From: Ustilaginoidea virens
Taxonomy: Eukaryota > Ascomycota > Sordariomycetes > Hypocreales > Clavicipitaceae
Direction: 5' to 3'
Assembly: GCF_000687475.1 (NCBI RefSeq)
Contig: NC_057319.1
Span: 4,206,001-4,270,000 of the forward strand
Length of the DNA stretch: 64,000 nt
Shown: piece by piece, positions 1 to 10,528 of the stretch
How the letters are laid out: each line of letters opens with the position of its first letter
How positions within the stretch are numbered: position 1 is the first letter of the stretch
Made by a program: the position numbers and the translations under genes
The notes under the pieces: model-generated
Seen by the model: the letters and a program-made list of their open reading frames with translations, nothing else
Databases searched by the model: none
What the model was told of the DNA's origin: nothing

Positions 1-1960
1 TTTGCCAACACAAAGGCCATTAGCCTCGATGTAAACGACGCGTCTGCTTTGGAGACGGCCGTGGCTCAACACGACGTCACCGTGTCGCTGATTCCTTACA
101 CCTACCACGCTGCCGTCATCAAGGCTGCCATCAAGACGAAGAAGCATGTTGTCACGACGTCGTACGTGTCGCCCTCCATGCTGGAGCTACATGACGAGGC
201 AAAGGCCGCAGGAATCACCGTCATGAACGAGATTGGTGTAGGTTCAATTACAGCCTCTATTCTTTGGGCTTTTCCCCCCCCCTGACCATTCGTCACAGCT
301 TGATCCTGGGTATGCTCCCCTTGCCGTGAAGTTCATACTACTCTGTCGGCCAACTCATCTCCCTTAGTATCGACCATCTTTACGCCGTCGACCTGATCGA
401 TCGCGTTCACAAGGAAGGGGGCCTCATTCGTTCGTTCAAAAGCTTCTGCGGTGGCTTGACTGCACCAGAGAGTATGATTGCAACCCGATCAAGAAGCGAA
501 CATTAAAGCTAACTGATGCTGCTAGACTCGGATAATCCTCTAGGTAATGCACCAGTTGGCGAAGCAAGAAAAAAACCCTTCCCCGCGTCATCTGACCGAA
601 TCTAGGCTACAAGTTCAGCTGGAGCAGCCGCGGAGTCTTACTTGCGTTGAAGAACAACGCAAAGTACTTGGAGGACGGCAAGGTCATGGACATCAATGGC
701 GTGGACCTTATGGAAACCGCCAAACCGTATCACACTGGCTTCATCGGCTTCAATTTTGTTGCCTACGGAAACCGTGATAGTACCGGTTACTCAGAGCGGT
801 AAGAAACCCTGTGCAAAGTGCGCCGTGTGTAGCAGAACACACGAAAAAAAAAAGAGAGAGAGAGAAAGAAAAAAATGGCTAAGCCGCCTTACCTCCTCCG
901 CAAGATACAACATCCCGGAGGCTCACACCATCATCCGAGGCACTCTTCGCTACGCCGGCTTCCCTCGATTCATCAAAGTGCTCGTTGACATGGGATTCCT
1001 CCGCGACGACGAACAAGACTACCTGAAACAGCCAATCGCCTGGAAGGAAGCCACCAAGCAGCTCCTCGGCGCCGCTTCATCCCGCGAGAACGACCTGCTT
1101 TCAGCAATTGCGTCCAAGACGTCAATGTTCAGGGACGAGGATCAGAAAAACCAATTGATTGGGGGCCTGAAGTGGCGTGAGTAGCTGGAAACGACCCCTA
1201 AGATGACCCCGACGCCGGCAAACGTGCGAGGTTCCGAGATTCTGACGCGCTATCCCTTCCAGTGGGCATCTTGTCCGACGCCAAGATTACTCCCCGGGGC
1301 AACCCGTTGGACACGCTGTGTGCCACCCTTGAAGAAAAGATGTCCTTTGAAGAGGGCGAGCGTGACTTGGTGGTATGTGAGAGCCATTGTCATTCCCCTT
1401 TCGTGGCGTATTCGAAATATCCAGGATGTTTGCTGACAGCGACCCCCAACATGTAGTTCCTGCAACACAAATTCGAGGTGGAGAACAAGGACGGCAGCAA
1501 AAACACCATCACTTCCACCCTCTGCGAGTACGGGGCTCCCATCGGGTCCGGCGGCTACTCCGCCATGGCGAGGTTGGTTGGGCTGCCCGCCGGCGTAGGC
1601 AAGTTTTGGTTCCCCTCTGAGAGCGACTTCTCCTCTGAAAGCGACCCGGGCACCTCGAGGAAGCTGGGACGTCCGACGTGGAAGCCCTCGCTATTCCAGG
1701 CATGTCATGAACCAACGAGTAGCCGCTGACAATGGGCATCCAATAGCCGTCAAGCAAGTCCTCGACGGCACGATTTCCGAGCGAGGGGTCATTGCGCCAA
1801 TGACGACCAAGATCAACACTCCGTTGATGAAGGAACTCAAGGAGAAATATGGGTTAGTCTCGAGCCGCGTTTCCACCCTCTCCCCCCCCCTCCCCCCCTC
1901 GCCACTACTCTGCTGACTCTGGGGCGCAGAATCGAATGCAAGGAAAAGATACTCGACTAG
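1..1960 (+). CDS. LYS9: Saccharopine dehydrogenase (NADP+, L-glutamate-forming), 5' end outside window
   Basis: Penultimate enzyme of the fungal alpha-aminoadipate lysine pathway; it joins aminoadipate semialdehyde and glutamate to give saccharopine. The readable protein runs from within the Rossmann domain (SLIPYTYHAAVIKAAI, then MNEIGLDPGIDHLYA) through YNIPEAHTIIRGTLRY, ITPRGNPLDTLCATLE and GSGGYSAMARLVG to an IECKEKILD end, all typical of LYS9. My exon model is <1-237, 299-309, 368-471, 526-543, 606-798, 905-1176, 1263-1372, 1457-1598, 1747-1852, 1930-1960. Two exons are very small (11 and 18 nt) and are placed by the conserved LDPG and SDNPLG residues. The intron at 1599-1746 has to start with GCAAGT to keep the AGVAVKQVLDG reading, so it appears to be a GC-AG intron. 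The N-terminal nucleotide-binding motif lies upstream of the window. Confidence 0.95.
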
Positions 1961-3483
1961 GGCGCAAGGTAAGAGACAGCCCAGAAGCAGGCTTTGAAGG
2001 TCGAGCCGGCTCCCATGGCGCGCCAAGCTGGGATTTTCGACGCAAGCAAGACGAGGGCGAGCAGGTGGAAGCGCAGCTTCCCGCTCTGCATCTTGGAACT
2101 TACTGTGTCCCATGCCAGCCGATGTCAGCGACATGCTTGGCGCGGGGGAAGACGGAGATGGCCGCTTGCGAACGGTGCATGTTTCCGGTGTTGTCTGGTG
2201 CTTACAGTGACGAAGGGTGCGTAAAAGGGCTGAATCTAACACAAGGCCATGATGGACTGCTCTTGTGCCATGTCGAGTTCCGTGATGATGTACTCCGTAG
2301 CCGGTTCATTACGCATGCCTTGCTAGACTCCCACTACGATGACACGACTGTTCCTAGAACGCAGCTGCGAAGATGCATTCCCACGCCCACTCCCACGCCA
2401 GGGGTGACATTGCCAATGCGGGGGAGAAATTTTGTCGTCAACCCGGATCCGGACGCAACTGATGATCAACCAGTCTCGAAGGCCATGCTAGACAGTCTCA
2501 AATTATACCGCATCTTGTGAGAGCAGAGCGTACGTCCGTATTAGGCCTAAGGGATGTCCAGCATCCGGGCCGGGCGCGCCGAAGTACTCGGGAAATGGCC
2601 AGTCCCCATGCCTGTTAATTAAAATTAATATTAATAAATATCTAGCCGTGGGCCAGTTGCACATCTCAGATTCTAGGCTCCACACTTCGTACTCCAGAGT
2701 ATCCACAGTGCAAGTTCCGTACAAGTACCCAGGTTGTCCTCGCTCAAAGCTACCAGGTACCGAAGGTTGGTAAAAACGCGCCTCCAGGTACCGGCATGTA
2801 CTTACGTGATCACCTTCCTAGCAGGTACCTAAGGCAAGCCATTTGCATAAACCCTGGCCCACCCCCACCCGGTTTCTACACCACCTGCTTGCTTTGCTGT
2901 TCAGGAATCAGGATCTGCCTCGCCTTTCCCTTTTCCCCAACTCCAAAGCTACTCGCGGTGCTCGATTTCCTCGACCCAGCTGTCACCCTCTGTCACCCTC
3001 GGTCATTTCGTTTTCCCTTCTTATTCTTCCTAGACCTTTTGAACGGCCTGGAGTGCTTGACAAGATGGCTTGCATTGTCCAACTTGTTGTCTCCAAGATG
3101 AAGTCTTGTCCCTGTTAAGGCGCCTTGCGCACAACGCACGCGACCAGACAGACCTCTTTTGTCGGCAGGCTTCCACCAACGCTGATTGAAGATTGCCGCT
3201 TGTGTCGCTTTGCCCGGCGTTGAACTCATCCATCAGCCTCCATCACCAACCAGGAACCCTTTCGCCTTGTATCCTTCCTTGCACTCCTTTTCGACATCTC
3301 CCCCGCCTCCACCAACCAGTCATATTCTCTCGTATCATCCACCTTTTTATTTTGATTTTTTTCTTCTTCCGCGAAGCGGCCGCTCTCACGAATTCATCCA
3401 CACGAACTACGCAACTCCTGCTCCCTGATCGAGAAGGTGTGCCAAGGCGCTGGAGCGGCGAAGTGACCAGGCTTCTTCAAGTC
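1961..3483. other. Spacer between LYS9 and the phosphatase gene; no gene seen
   Basis: No reading frame here resembles a protein family. The right half (from about 2860) is rich in C and T, as expected for the promoter and 5' leader of the next gene. Copies of the GGTACC/TACCTA intergenic motif occur near 2755, 2786 and 2823. An AT-rich patch of TTAATTAAAATTAATATTAA type lies near 2615-2640. Confidence 0.5.
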
Positions 3484-4606
3484 ATGGCATCGAAGAGGAC
3501 TCTCCGGGTCTACACAGAAGAAACGAGTCAAGACGACGACGAACACTGTCAAAAACAGATGGCGTCTGCGTCTGCTTACCTATCGCGACGCGGCTCTCGA
3601 AACTCCCTAAAAGACGACATGATATCGGTTACGGAAGAGTTGGACGACGGTGCACGGAACGAAACAACAGCTTGGGATTCGCAGATTATATCTTGTCGGC
3701 CACAAAACCTGGCATCTGGCGGTAAAGAGACGACTCAGTTCGGAACCTCGACGAGTAGGTTTTCCGAGAAATCATGTAAGCAGAGATCTCCTCCCCCCCC
3801 CCTTTTTTTTTTCTTTTTTCTTTTTTTTTTTGGATGCCAAGTTCTCATTATTGTGTCACAACTGACGCCGTCTTCAGTCAACTCTCTTTCTTCGTCATCT
3901 TCCAACTCAGACTCGGTAGATTATGCTCTACCGAACCCAAATGAAGGGCCGCTGAATTTTGGTTTGGTCGTGCCGGGTGTTTATCGCAGCAGTTATCCCA
4001 AGCCCCAAGATTATGAGTTCTTGGAAGGCTTAAAGCTCAAGACTGTCATGTATGTCGCGCAAGAAGTCTTGCTATCGACGCAGGGTCACTGCTAACTTGG
4101 CACGCAGAACATTGGTGAAGAAGGATAAAGTCGACCATGACTTGGACTCTTTTATCGCTGCCAATGGCATTCGTCAAATCATCTTCAACATGAAAGGCAC
4201 CAAAAAGGAAGCCATCCCTATCAGCACCATGAGACATATCTTGCAACTGGCGTTGAACCGGGAAAACCACCCTTTGCTTGTGCACTGCAATCATGGCAAG
4301 CACCGGACAGGCTGCGTCGTCGCCGCCATCCGCAAACTCTCGGGTTGGCAGCTGCGTCATATTGTCAACGAATACAAGACATATGCCGAGCCGAAAATTC
4401 GAGAGTGTGATGTCGACTATATCAGCAGTTTTCAGTGTGCGCCGCTACAAAATCTCTACGACCTGTACTACGAACCGACCAGGTTCAATGCGGTACAGCG
4501 GCGAGTTTTTGTCCGGATTCTTTTGTTTTCGACATTTGTAATGGTCTTGTGGCTCGTGTCGGGCTCGAAGATGCTTGTGCTCAGGGATAACACGGCCTTG
4601 AGATAG
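3484..4606 (+). CDS. SIW14: SIW14-family atypical dual-specificity phosphatase with C-terminal membrane segment
   Basis: Exons 3484-3775, 3878-4049 and 4108-4606 give 320 residues. Residues 1 to about 118 are Ser- and charge-rich and probably disordered. The phosphatase domain follows (NFGLVVPGVYRSSYPKP onward). Its active site HCNHGKHRTG has Cys215 and Arg221 in the CX5R arrangement of plant and fungal atypical dual-specificity phosphatases. Yeast Siw14 removes the 5-beta phosphate from inositol pyrophosphates and affects stress responses; the same reaction is inferred here from the motif. About twenty hydrophobic residues near 290-309 (ILLFSTFVMVLWLV) predict a C-terminal membrane anchor. 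Intron 1 contains a C10 and T-rich tract. The start is the first ATG in frame after a pyrimidine-rich leader. Confidence 0.85.
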
Positions 4607-5479
4607 CCCGTCGTTTGTCGCCTCCCCGATGCGGCGTAAAGCACAACCCTGGCCTTCGTTCTACTTGGCGAGCTGAGTTGGAATAATCAAACGTGGACAA
4701 CAGCCCGAAGGACTAGCCGCAGGACGCTGGCGAAACATGGTGCGCGATTGGTAAAAGCCGAGAACAAGTTGCGACCTCGAGGGTTTTCTTCTCGCCGTTG
4801 GACAAGGCGAAGGAAATTATTTGCCGGCTTTGCAGAAATGCGTAATCTCGACTGACTTGCGCCGTGGGAGCGCCTCGGCACCACGCGTATTGCCTGCAAC
4901 GGGCAGCAAGGTTTTGGCTCAAGACAAGAATCGAAAGGTGGGAATACTTGGAGGGGCGACGTGGCAAAGAGGGTTTGGTTTTGGGCACTGGAGACCCGGC
5001 CGCTTGAACCACAACCACGGATTGGGCATTGTGCAGAATGAGAGAGAGGCACAGGCGAATTTGGTATGGGTGTCCGATTTTGAATTTTCCCATGTCAATC
5101 TTTGCGGCGTTTTGGGGGATTTGCCTGACTCTCGCTGCGGCAGCACCTTGTAGACTATGTGAGGTTCTTTTGTTCTTTTTTTTTTTTTTTGTCCTTTTAA
5201 TATAAATGCAAGCGTTGATGGAAACCGCATTCCGCATGGCGTTTGTTTATACAAGTCATGGACAAGCAAACCTGCCACGAAGGCGCTGGACATGGCGGTT
5301 CCAAACCCCGGCCGACATGTCAGATGTGAGATGTGCTAGAGTTTCGCCCGATTTGGACATATGTGTTGAGATTTTGGTTGCGGCATCTTTGGACATTTAT
5401 TGCCATCAACCTCTGGAATTTTAAGAAGCAGCGTGGCTAGGAGGTGAAAATATGGCGTCTTCTATCCAGACTGGGGGAC
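4607..5479. other. Convergent spacer after the SIW14-type gene; no gene seen
   Basis: Lies between the 3' ends of the SIW14-type gene (plus) and the AIM19-like gene (minus). It contains a 14-nt T tract near 5178-5191 and frames that look like chance. No coding similarity is recognised. Confidence 0.5.
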
Positions 5480-5570
5480 GACAGCATTAGGACAGCGGTA
5501 GGGACAGCATTAAGACAGCATTAGGACAGCATTAAGACAGCATTAGGACAGCATTGGGGACAGCATTCTA
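5480..5570. repeat. 11-bp minisatellite, unit GACAGCATTAR
   Basis: About eight imperfect copies of an 11-bp unit (GACAGCATTAG alternating with GACAGCATTAA) in tandem. It lies in the convergent spacer just before a perfect inverted repeat. Confidence 0.9.
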
Positions 5571-5572
5571 GC

Positions 5573-5602
5573 GGGAACTATTAACTCCAGTTAATAGTTC
5601 CC
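5573..5602. repeat. Perfect inverted repeat, 14-bp arms, 2-bp centre
   Basis: GGGAACTATTAACT at 5573-5586 is followed by CC and by its exact reverse complement at 5589-5602. It directly follows the GACAGCATTAR minisatellite and precedes the 3' end of the AIM19-like gene by about 120 bp. It could form a strong hairpin in DNA or RNA. Possible roles include a 3'-end element for either convergent gene, or the remnant of a small inverted-repeat element. Confidence 0.9.
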
Positions 5603-5724
5603 ATGAGCAAAGCAAGTACACGGCGGCCTCCCAGACAAGGTCAACAACATCATCATCACCATCACCACCAGTCCCTCCAACCCAAGGCATCCTCGCAACC
5701 GGGCCCTCCGAGCGCGAGACTTTT

Positions 5725-6171
5725 TCACCCCCCACCCCCCCATCTGTTGCGCCTCAGCCGCTCCTCCTCGTCTCGCCGGAAGTCGCCCATGAAATACACC
5801 CAGCCGCCGGCAACGGCGTTGCCGCCGCCCAGCGCGACCGCCGATCCTCGCACCAGGCCCCTCGCGGAAACCTTGCTCCGCAGGGGCTGGCGTCTGCGCA
5901 GCGCCAGCAGGGCGTACAGGCCGGACCAGGCGGCGGAGAGGCCCGCGCTGCCGGTCGGGTACCCGGACAGGTTGAGGTACGAGGAGAAGAGGAGCGGAGG
6001 GACGAAGACGAGCAGCGGGAAGGCCTGCAGGGGACGGGCGTGCAGGGCCGTGACCAGCGTCGCCAGGAGGGCGGGCGGCAGCGACGACGCTGTAGCCGCC
6101 GAGTCGAGGTGTCAGTCAGTCGGGCGGCTTCGGGCCATCTGTTGGTCCGGACTGCGTTTTTTTTTTTCTTT

Positions 6172-6204
<33 letters not shown>

Positions 6205-6378
6205 TTTTGCGCCAAAGGGGGGAACGCCGGCAACAACGCGCAGGCCAGCCACGTGGAAAGGAGGATGAGCGACGAGGGGGGAGACGGGTTTTCACTCACA
6301 GCCCCAGTCGTGCAGGTGCGCGAGAGCCGATTTGCTCCGCGGAGGGGGCGACGCCGTGTCCCCCGGCATGGTGGCCAT
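5725..6378 (-). CDS. AIM19-like mitochondrial membrane protein
   Basis: Two exons on the minus strand (6378-6300, 6089-5725) give 147 residues. The short first exon encodes MATMPGDTASPP... ending DWG. The second continues SSSLPPALLATLVTAL, then LLFSSYLNLSGYPTGSAG, AAWSGLYALLALRRRQPLRSK, VRGSAVALGGGNAVAGGWVYF and ends RRNRWGGGG. The join uses donor GTGAGT at 6299 and acceptor CTACAG, and the intron carries a long homopurine (A-rich) tract on the coding strand. The pattern of hydrophobic segments plus the AAWSGLY and RRRQPLRSK strings matches what I know of fungal homologues of yeast Aim19, a small mitochondrial protein of unclear role. A second in-frame ATG lies at 6369. Confidence 0.72.
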
Positions 6379-7462
6379 CGAGCTTTGGTCGTTTGGGGGG
6401 ATAAGGGCAGAGTGGAAAAGGGGTGGAAGGGTGGGCGTTCTGTTTGCTGCTGTGGCGGAGAGCGTGGTGCGAGCGATGGATGTCTTCTCCTCGGGCTTTG
6501 AGGGCTGTTGAAATCCTCGAGCCTTGTGCCTTGTTCAGGGGGAGAAGGGAAGGGGAAGGAAGGGGGGTCGAGTTGAAAGAAGTGCCGTGCCGTTCGGATT
6601 TGCCAACGCAATCAAGTTCGGCCGAGACGCCTCAATGACTAAGCGGCAGCCTCTCTCGGAGGGAGGTTCGAGAACGGACCAGGGGGTGGGTGTGGTGGGT
6701 GGGCTTTGACAGCCACAAAAAGGCCCCGGCGAGGCGCACACCCCCCGCCACACCCCCCGCCACACCCCCTTCCCCAAAGATCCGGCCAGCGCGGGCTTAC
6801 GCTGCGCTTGGCCGCTGTCAGTTTCCTCTTTGCCCCGGCAAGCAAGTGAAACAAGCAGCGGCATAATACATGTATGCAGCGATCGAAAGGCACACACAGA
6901 GATGGGATGGCACATGCATTGACGGGCTCAAGTCAGCACTAGCAGCACTGCTGGAACCCCTTGTCGCCGTCTCCGACTCGACGCAACAGATGGAGGAAAA
7001 GGCCACACCACACACAGTACCGAGCCAATTCGTATGCTATCGCCTAGTACCTATGTACCGTATACATACATGCTTGAGAGTGGATGGGGGGGAAACACGC
7101 AAGACAGCTCTTCTCGTTTTTATGAAGCCTCCAATTGCAGCGCTTGGCGAAACGAAACAGGAAAACAAGAAAAGTGACAAAAACTCAAAGTAAAAAAGGC
7201 CCGGCCAGATTCTTCCCATTGTCCTATTTTGTGTGTTATAGCAACCCGATTTTTTCGTCTCCTCGTTTTGTTGCATGGTGATGGGGGGGGGATAGAGATA
7301 TCAGGATATTAGGGAAGGGGTAAGGGGAGTGGGTTAGTTGCCAGTGGAATGAAATGCGAAATGTATTTAATCCCTCCTTTTGGGCAAAACAGAAAACTCG
7401 CTGGCTGGACTTGGAGCACTCTATGTAGTTTTGCTTCCGCTTGCTGTCGTACGACCGAGATT

Positions 7463-7493
<31 letters not shown>

Positions 7494-7675
7494 TCCTTTT
7501 CTGTTTCTTTTTTATAGCAGGTTGGATTTTCCGCCACCGTCGTAAAGCGCTGGTTTGGGTCTCTGCACGCCGGCAACTTGGCACGGTTGAGTTGCTGGCT
7601 GGATTTGGCAAGAATGTGGCCTGCTGCAATGCTGATGTACACGCTGAAACCAAAGAAAAAATCGCGCCGTCTTTG
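6379..7675. other. Spacer with simple repeats; no gene seen
   Basis: Contains the upstream region of the AIM19-like gene and the 3' side of the Zn(II)2Cys6 gene. Visible features are C-rich CACACCCCC repeats near 6738-6770 and a (CT)n microsatellite at about 7467-7493. No protein family is recognised in any frame. Confidence 0.5.
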
Positions 7676-8572
7676 CTACTGGTGGCTCAGGTCCCAAAGC
7701 CGTGGGTCGTTGTGATACGCATCGTACGCCGGGTGGTTGGCAAAGTCGACGTATACACTCCCGTCGTGGCCGTAAGCCTGGCCAGAGCTCAGCATGTAAG
7801 GGCAGCTCATGCTGGCAGAGGCGGTGGCGCCGGGGACCATCCAGTGCTGCGAGAAGTCTTGGCTGTGGCTGGCATAGTCGGCAATCGGCGCGAACGCATG
7901 GTAGCTGGAGTGCGTGGATGGAGCCAGGGCCGCCGGCACGTCCATGCCGTACACGGCCTGTCCGCTTTTCGACTTGCCTGCTATCGAGTAGGGACTGCCG
8001 CCACTGCCCTTGACGTCTGCGGCGGAGGAGAATGAAGGCCCGCAGTTGCCGCGGGACGTCTGGCCATTGACGCGCCTTGACGGACGCGGTGCTTGGGCGG
8101 AAGACGAGTTCTTGGGGCTGCTCTTGGCTTCCGCGGTTCTGGAACTGCACGGATATCGCTCGGGTTGTCTACTTTTCCTTGAGTTGCGAGACCCGGGGCG
8201 GCTGTACTCGCAGTGGAATCCAGACGCAGCGCAGCGGTCACATCCGTCCTTGTTTCCGCTGCACCTCAGCTGCACGAGGCGACAGTTAGTAGCGAGCAAA
8301 GAATTCCTTAAAAGGGGGGCAAGTACATGATGCAGCATGGCGGGTGACGCAAATGGTTTACGACGGGATAAGGCTTCATATAAAGGGTAGAAATCTTGTT
8401 CCATGACGGGGCAAACCCCACTAGGGCAAAAACCAACACTCACTTTCTTATCATGGCACCTGTTGCAAGCCTGATGCGTATTCTGGTTGAAAATCCGAGG
8501 ATCGTCAGACTCTTTGAGGATGTGGGCCTCGCCTGTTTCGGGGCTGAATCGGAACGTGGTGAATGCCGCCAT
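7676..8572 (-). CDS. Small Zn(II)2Cys6 transcription factor
   Basis: Exons 8572-8444 and 8269-7676 give 240 residues. The join (donor GTGAGT, acceptor GTGCAG) is required to complete the binuclear cluster: ACNRCHDKK from exon 1 is followed by LRCSGNKDGCDRCAASGFHCEYSRP in meaning, giving CX2CX6C then CX2CX6C spacing near residues 37-66. The remainder is Ser/Pro-rich, then Tyr/His/Ala-rich with no recognisable fungal-specific middle-homology domain, so the protein is much shorter than most members. The C-terminal Tyr/Asp/Trp-rich part (DPRLWDLSHQ end) could be an activation region. An in-frame ATG exists further upstream (near 8713), but MAAFTTFRF follows the better leader. Target genes cannot be deduced. 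Confidence 0.85.
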   Translation of the reverse strand: MAAFTTFRFSPETGEAHILKESDDPRIFNQNTHQACNRCHDKKVSVGFCPSGVCPVMEQDFYPLYEALSRRKPFASPAMLHHVLAPLLRNSLLATNCRLVQLRCSGNKDGCDRCAASGFHCEYSRPGSRNSRKSRQPERYPCSSRTAEAKSSPKNSSSAQAPRPSRRVNGQTSRGNCGPSFSSAADVKGSGGSPYSIAGKSKSGQAVYGMDVPAALAPSTHSSYHAFAPIADYASHSQDFSQHWMVPGATASASMSCPYMLSSGQAYGHDGSVYVDFANHPAYDAYHNDPRLWDLSHQ

Positions 8573-9542
8573 GGTCTTATGATGCTTCTCTTTCGTTTCC
8601 CCCTTGTTTGCGAGAGAAATAAGAGGGGAAAGGGAATAACAATATAAGAACAAAAAAGGAAGAGACAGCAGTGTCAATAAACTCGATTTGGTGCTTTGCT
8701 TGCCCAAGAGCAACTACCCAACTGAAACTGCTTGTCAACAGCGGCGTCAACATCAATTACCGGCCAAAGCCAAAGCCACCGAAACTGGCAAGCGAGGAAA
8801 TATATGCTCTCGAGAATAAACATCACCGGGCATTACAAGCCGCAACGAGGCAAGGCTGAGATAGTGTCGGCCCTTTATAGAATACTAATCGCAAGCACCG
8901 ACAGCAAGTCGCAGCACTAAGCAGGCACCCGTGGAGGCGGGAGTAACGTTGGCCGCGGCCGCAGCCGCACATCTCATCCCACGCCCCGCAAATAAATAGC
9001 ACGGGGACTAGGTAAAGCTTATCGTGACATCGTAGGGAGGCGTGTCCTAGGGAAAGTCGAAAGTCGAAACTGGCTAGTATGCAAGGCAAAGCAAGGCAAG
9101 GGAGCCGGGTACCGGGTACCTGTGGGTCGGTATATCAGTATATACTGCAGCGCAAGGGCGTGGGTGTTTGTTGACTGGGCTATTTCCACCCATATTTTTT
9201 TTTTTTTTCAAATTTCTCTTCTTTTTCCTCCTTTCCTTCTTTTCTTGTTTCCTTTTCCCCAAGCAGGCACGCGGGCTGCGACAAAGCACATGCGGCCAGG
9301 CGGGGCCAGCTGCCTCTTGGGAGTTGGGTGGTATGATTGATACCTTGGGGAAGAGGTAGGTACCTAAGAGAACGTAGTACGGGCTACGAAGTACCTACCT
9401 GTTAGCTCGGGGTTCTTGTCAAACTTCGGCCAGGCTGGTCTGGTCGTCCATGTCCGGGCAGGGATCGTCATGTCGGCAAGAAGCTTACCAGAAGTGCGGG
9501 ATCAGCCAAGACCGGGCAAAGCGAGAGAGAGAAAGAGAGAAA

Positions 9543-9574
<32 letters not shown>

Positions 9575-10103
9575 AACAAGCCCGGCAGCAAGGCAAGAAA
9601 ACAAGAAAGCAAGAAAGCAAGCAAAAGCAATACAAGGCAAGAGGCGTCACTTCCACCTTCCCAGCGGCGGCCCCCCCCCCCCCCCCCCTTCTCCCCGGGG
9701 TTACCGGTGGGACCTCCGGTCGCCGTCGCCCACTTGTTTCCCCAAGCTAAGAACTCACATAGCACCCGAGTCAGAGTGCTCAACTGCCTCCTGTGCAAGG
9801 GGTGCATCGGCAAAGTGGATGTGGATCCGATTTCAATGCGATCCCGCTAGATGATTACTATATGGCATGTGCTAATGTAGCATGTACTAGGTATGTATGC
9901 TCAGCAGACATGACATGAAATATTGCGACAACCGTCCCGGGGAGTTTAGCCATCTTCAAGTCAAAGGCCAGTTGGGCAAGGGGTTTCAAATGCTGGCACC
10001 CTTAATTTTCTCCTGCCAAGCTAGCCTCCAAGTAATCGTACCCAAGTGCCCGTTAGCCTGCCAAGCCATGCTACGCCAGCTTGGACCTGCCGACCCCATT
10101 TTT

Positions 10104-10136
<33 letters not shown>

Positions 10137-10405
10137 CCCAAGCACAGTCAGCGGGCTCAGCCACGGACAAGGAAGGAAGGGGTCATCAGCATCAGGGCAG
10201 GCAGGCACTGAACGGACCCCACCAGGAAGCACCTGCCTCTCATATCGACCCCTTCCTATTTGACAGCCGTCCGTAACTGGTTAGTACATCGATACGACAT
10301 GCATCCTCCGTCAGGTTGCTACACTCCAGTCCTCTGCTTCGCCTTTTCGCCTGTTCGCGCTCTCGGAAGTTTTGACTTTGAATTCACCACCCGCCAGGAC
10401 ATACA

Positions 10406-10438
10406 TACCTACCTACCTACCTACCTACCTACCTACCT
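10406..10438. repeat. (CTAC)n tetranucleotide repeat
   Basis: About eight consecutive TACC/CTAC units ending in CTGGTAG. The unit is the same short word that recurs in the dispersed TACCTA family elsewhere in the window. Confidence 0.85.
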
Positions 10439-10474
10439 GGTAGTCGACCGAGGCACCAGTGGACTGACTCATCT

Positions 10475-10528
10475 GCGGCCTGCGGCCTGCGGCCTGCTGC
10501 CTGCTGCCTGCTGCCTGCTGCCTGCTGC
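10475..10528. repeat. 7-bp tandem repeat GCGGCCT / GCTGCCT
   Basis: Three copies of a GCGGCCT unit are followed by about five copies of the one-base variant GCTGCCT. The ordered block structure suggests the variant spread by slippage after a single substitution. Confidence 0.85.

Noticed and set aside
5754..6611. 285-codon minus-strand frame over the AIM19-like gene
   Set aside because: Arg/Pro/Ser-rich and reads through an A tract as poly-Lys; the AIM19-like exons in another frame explain the same DNA better.
9416..9854. Overlapping frames of 134-144 codons in the GA-rich tract
   Set aside because: Composed of translated GA and C homopolymers (Arg-Glu and Pro runs).
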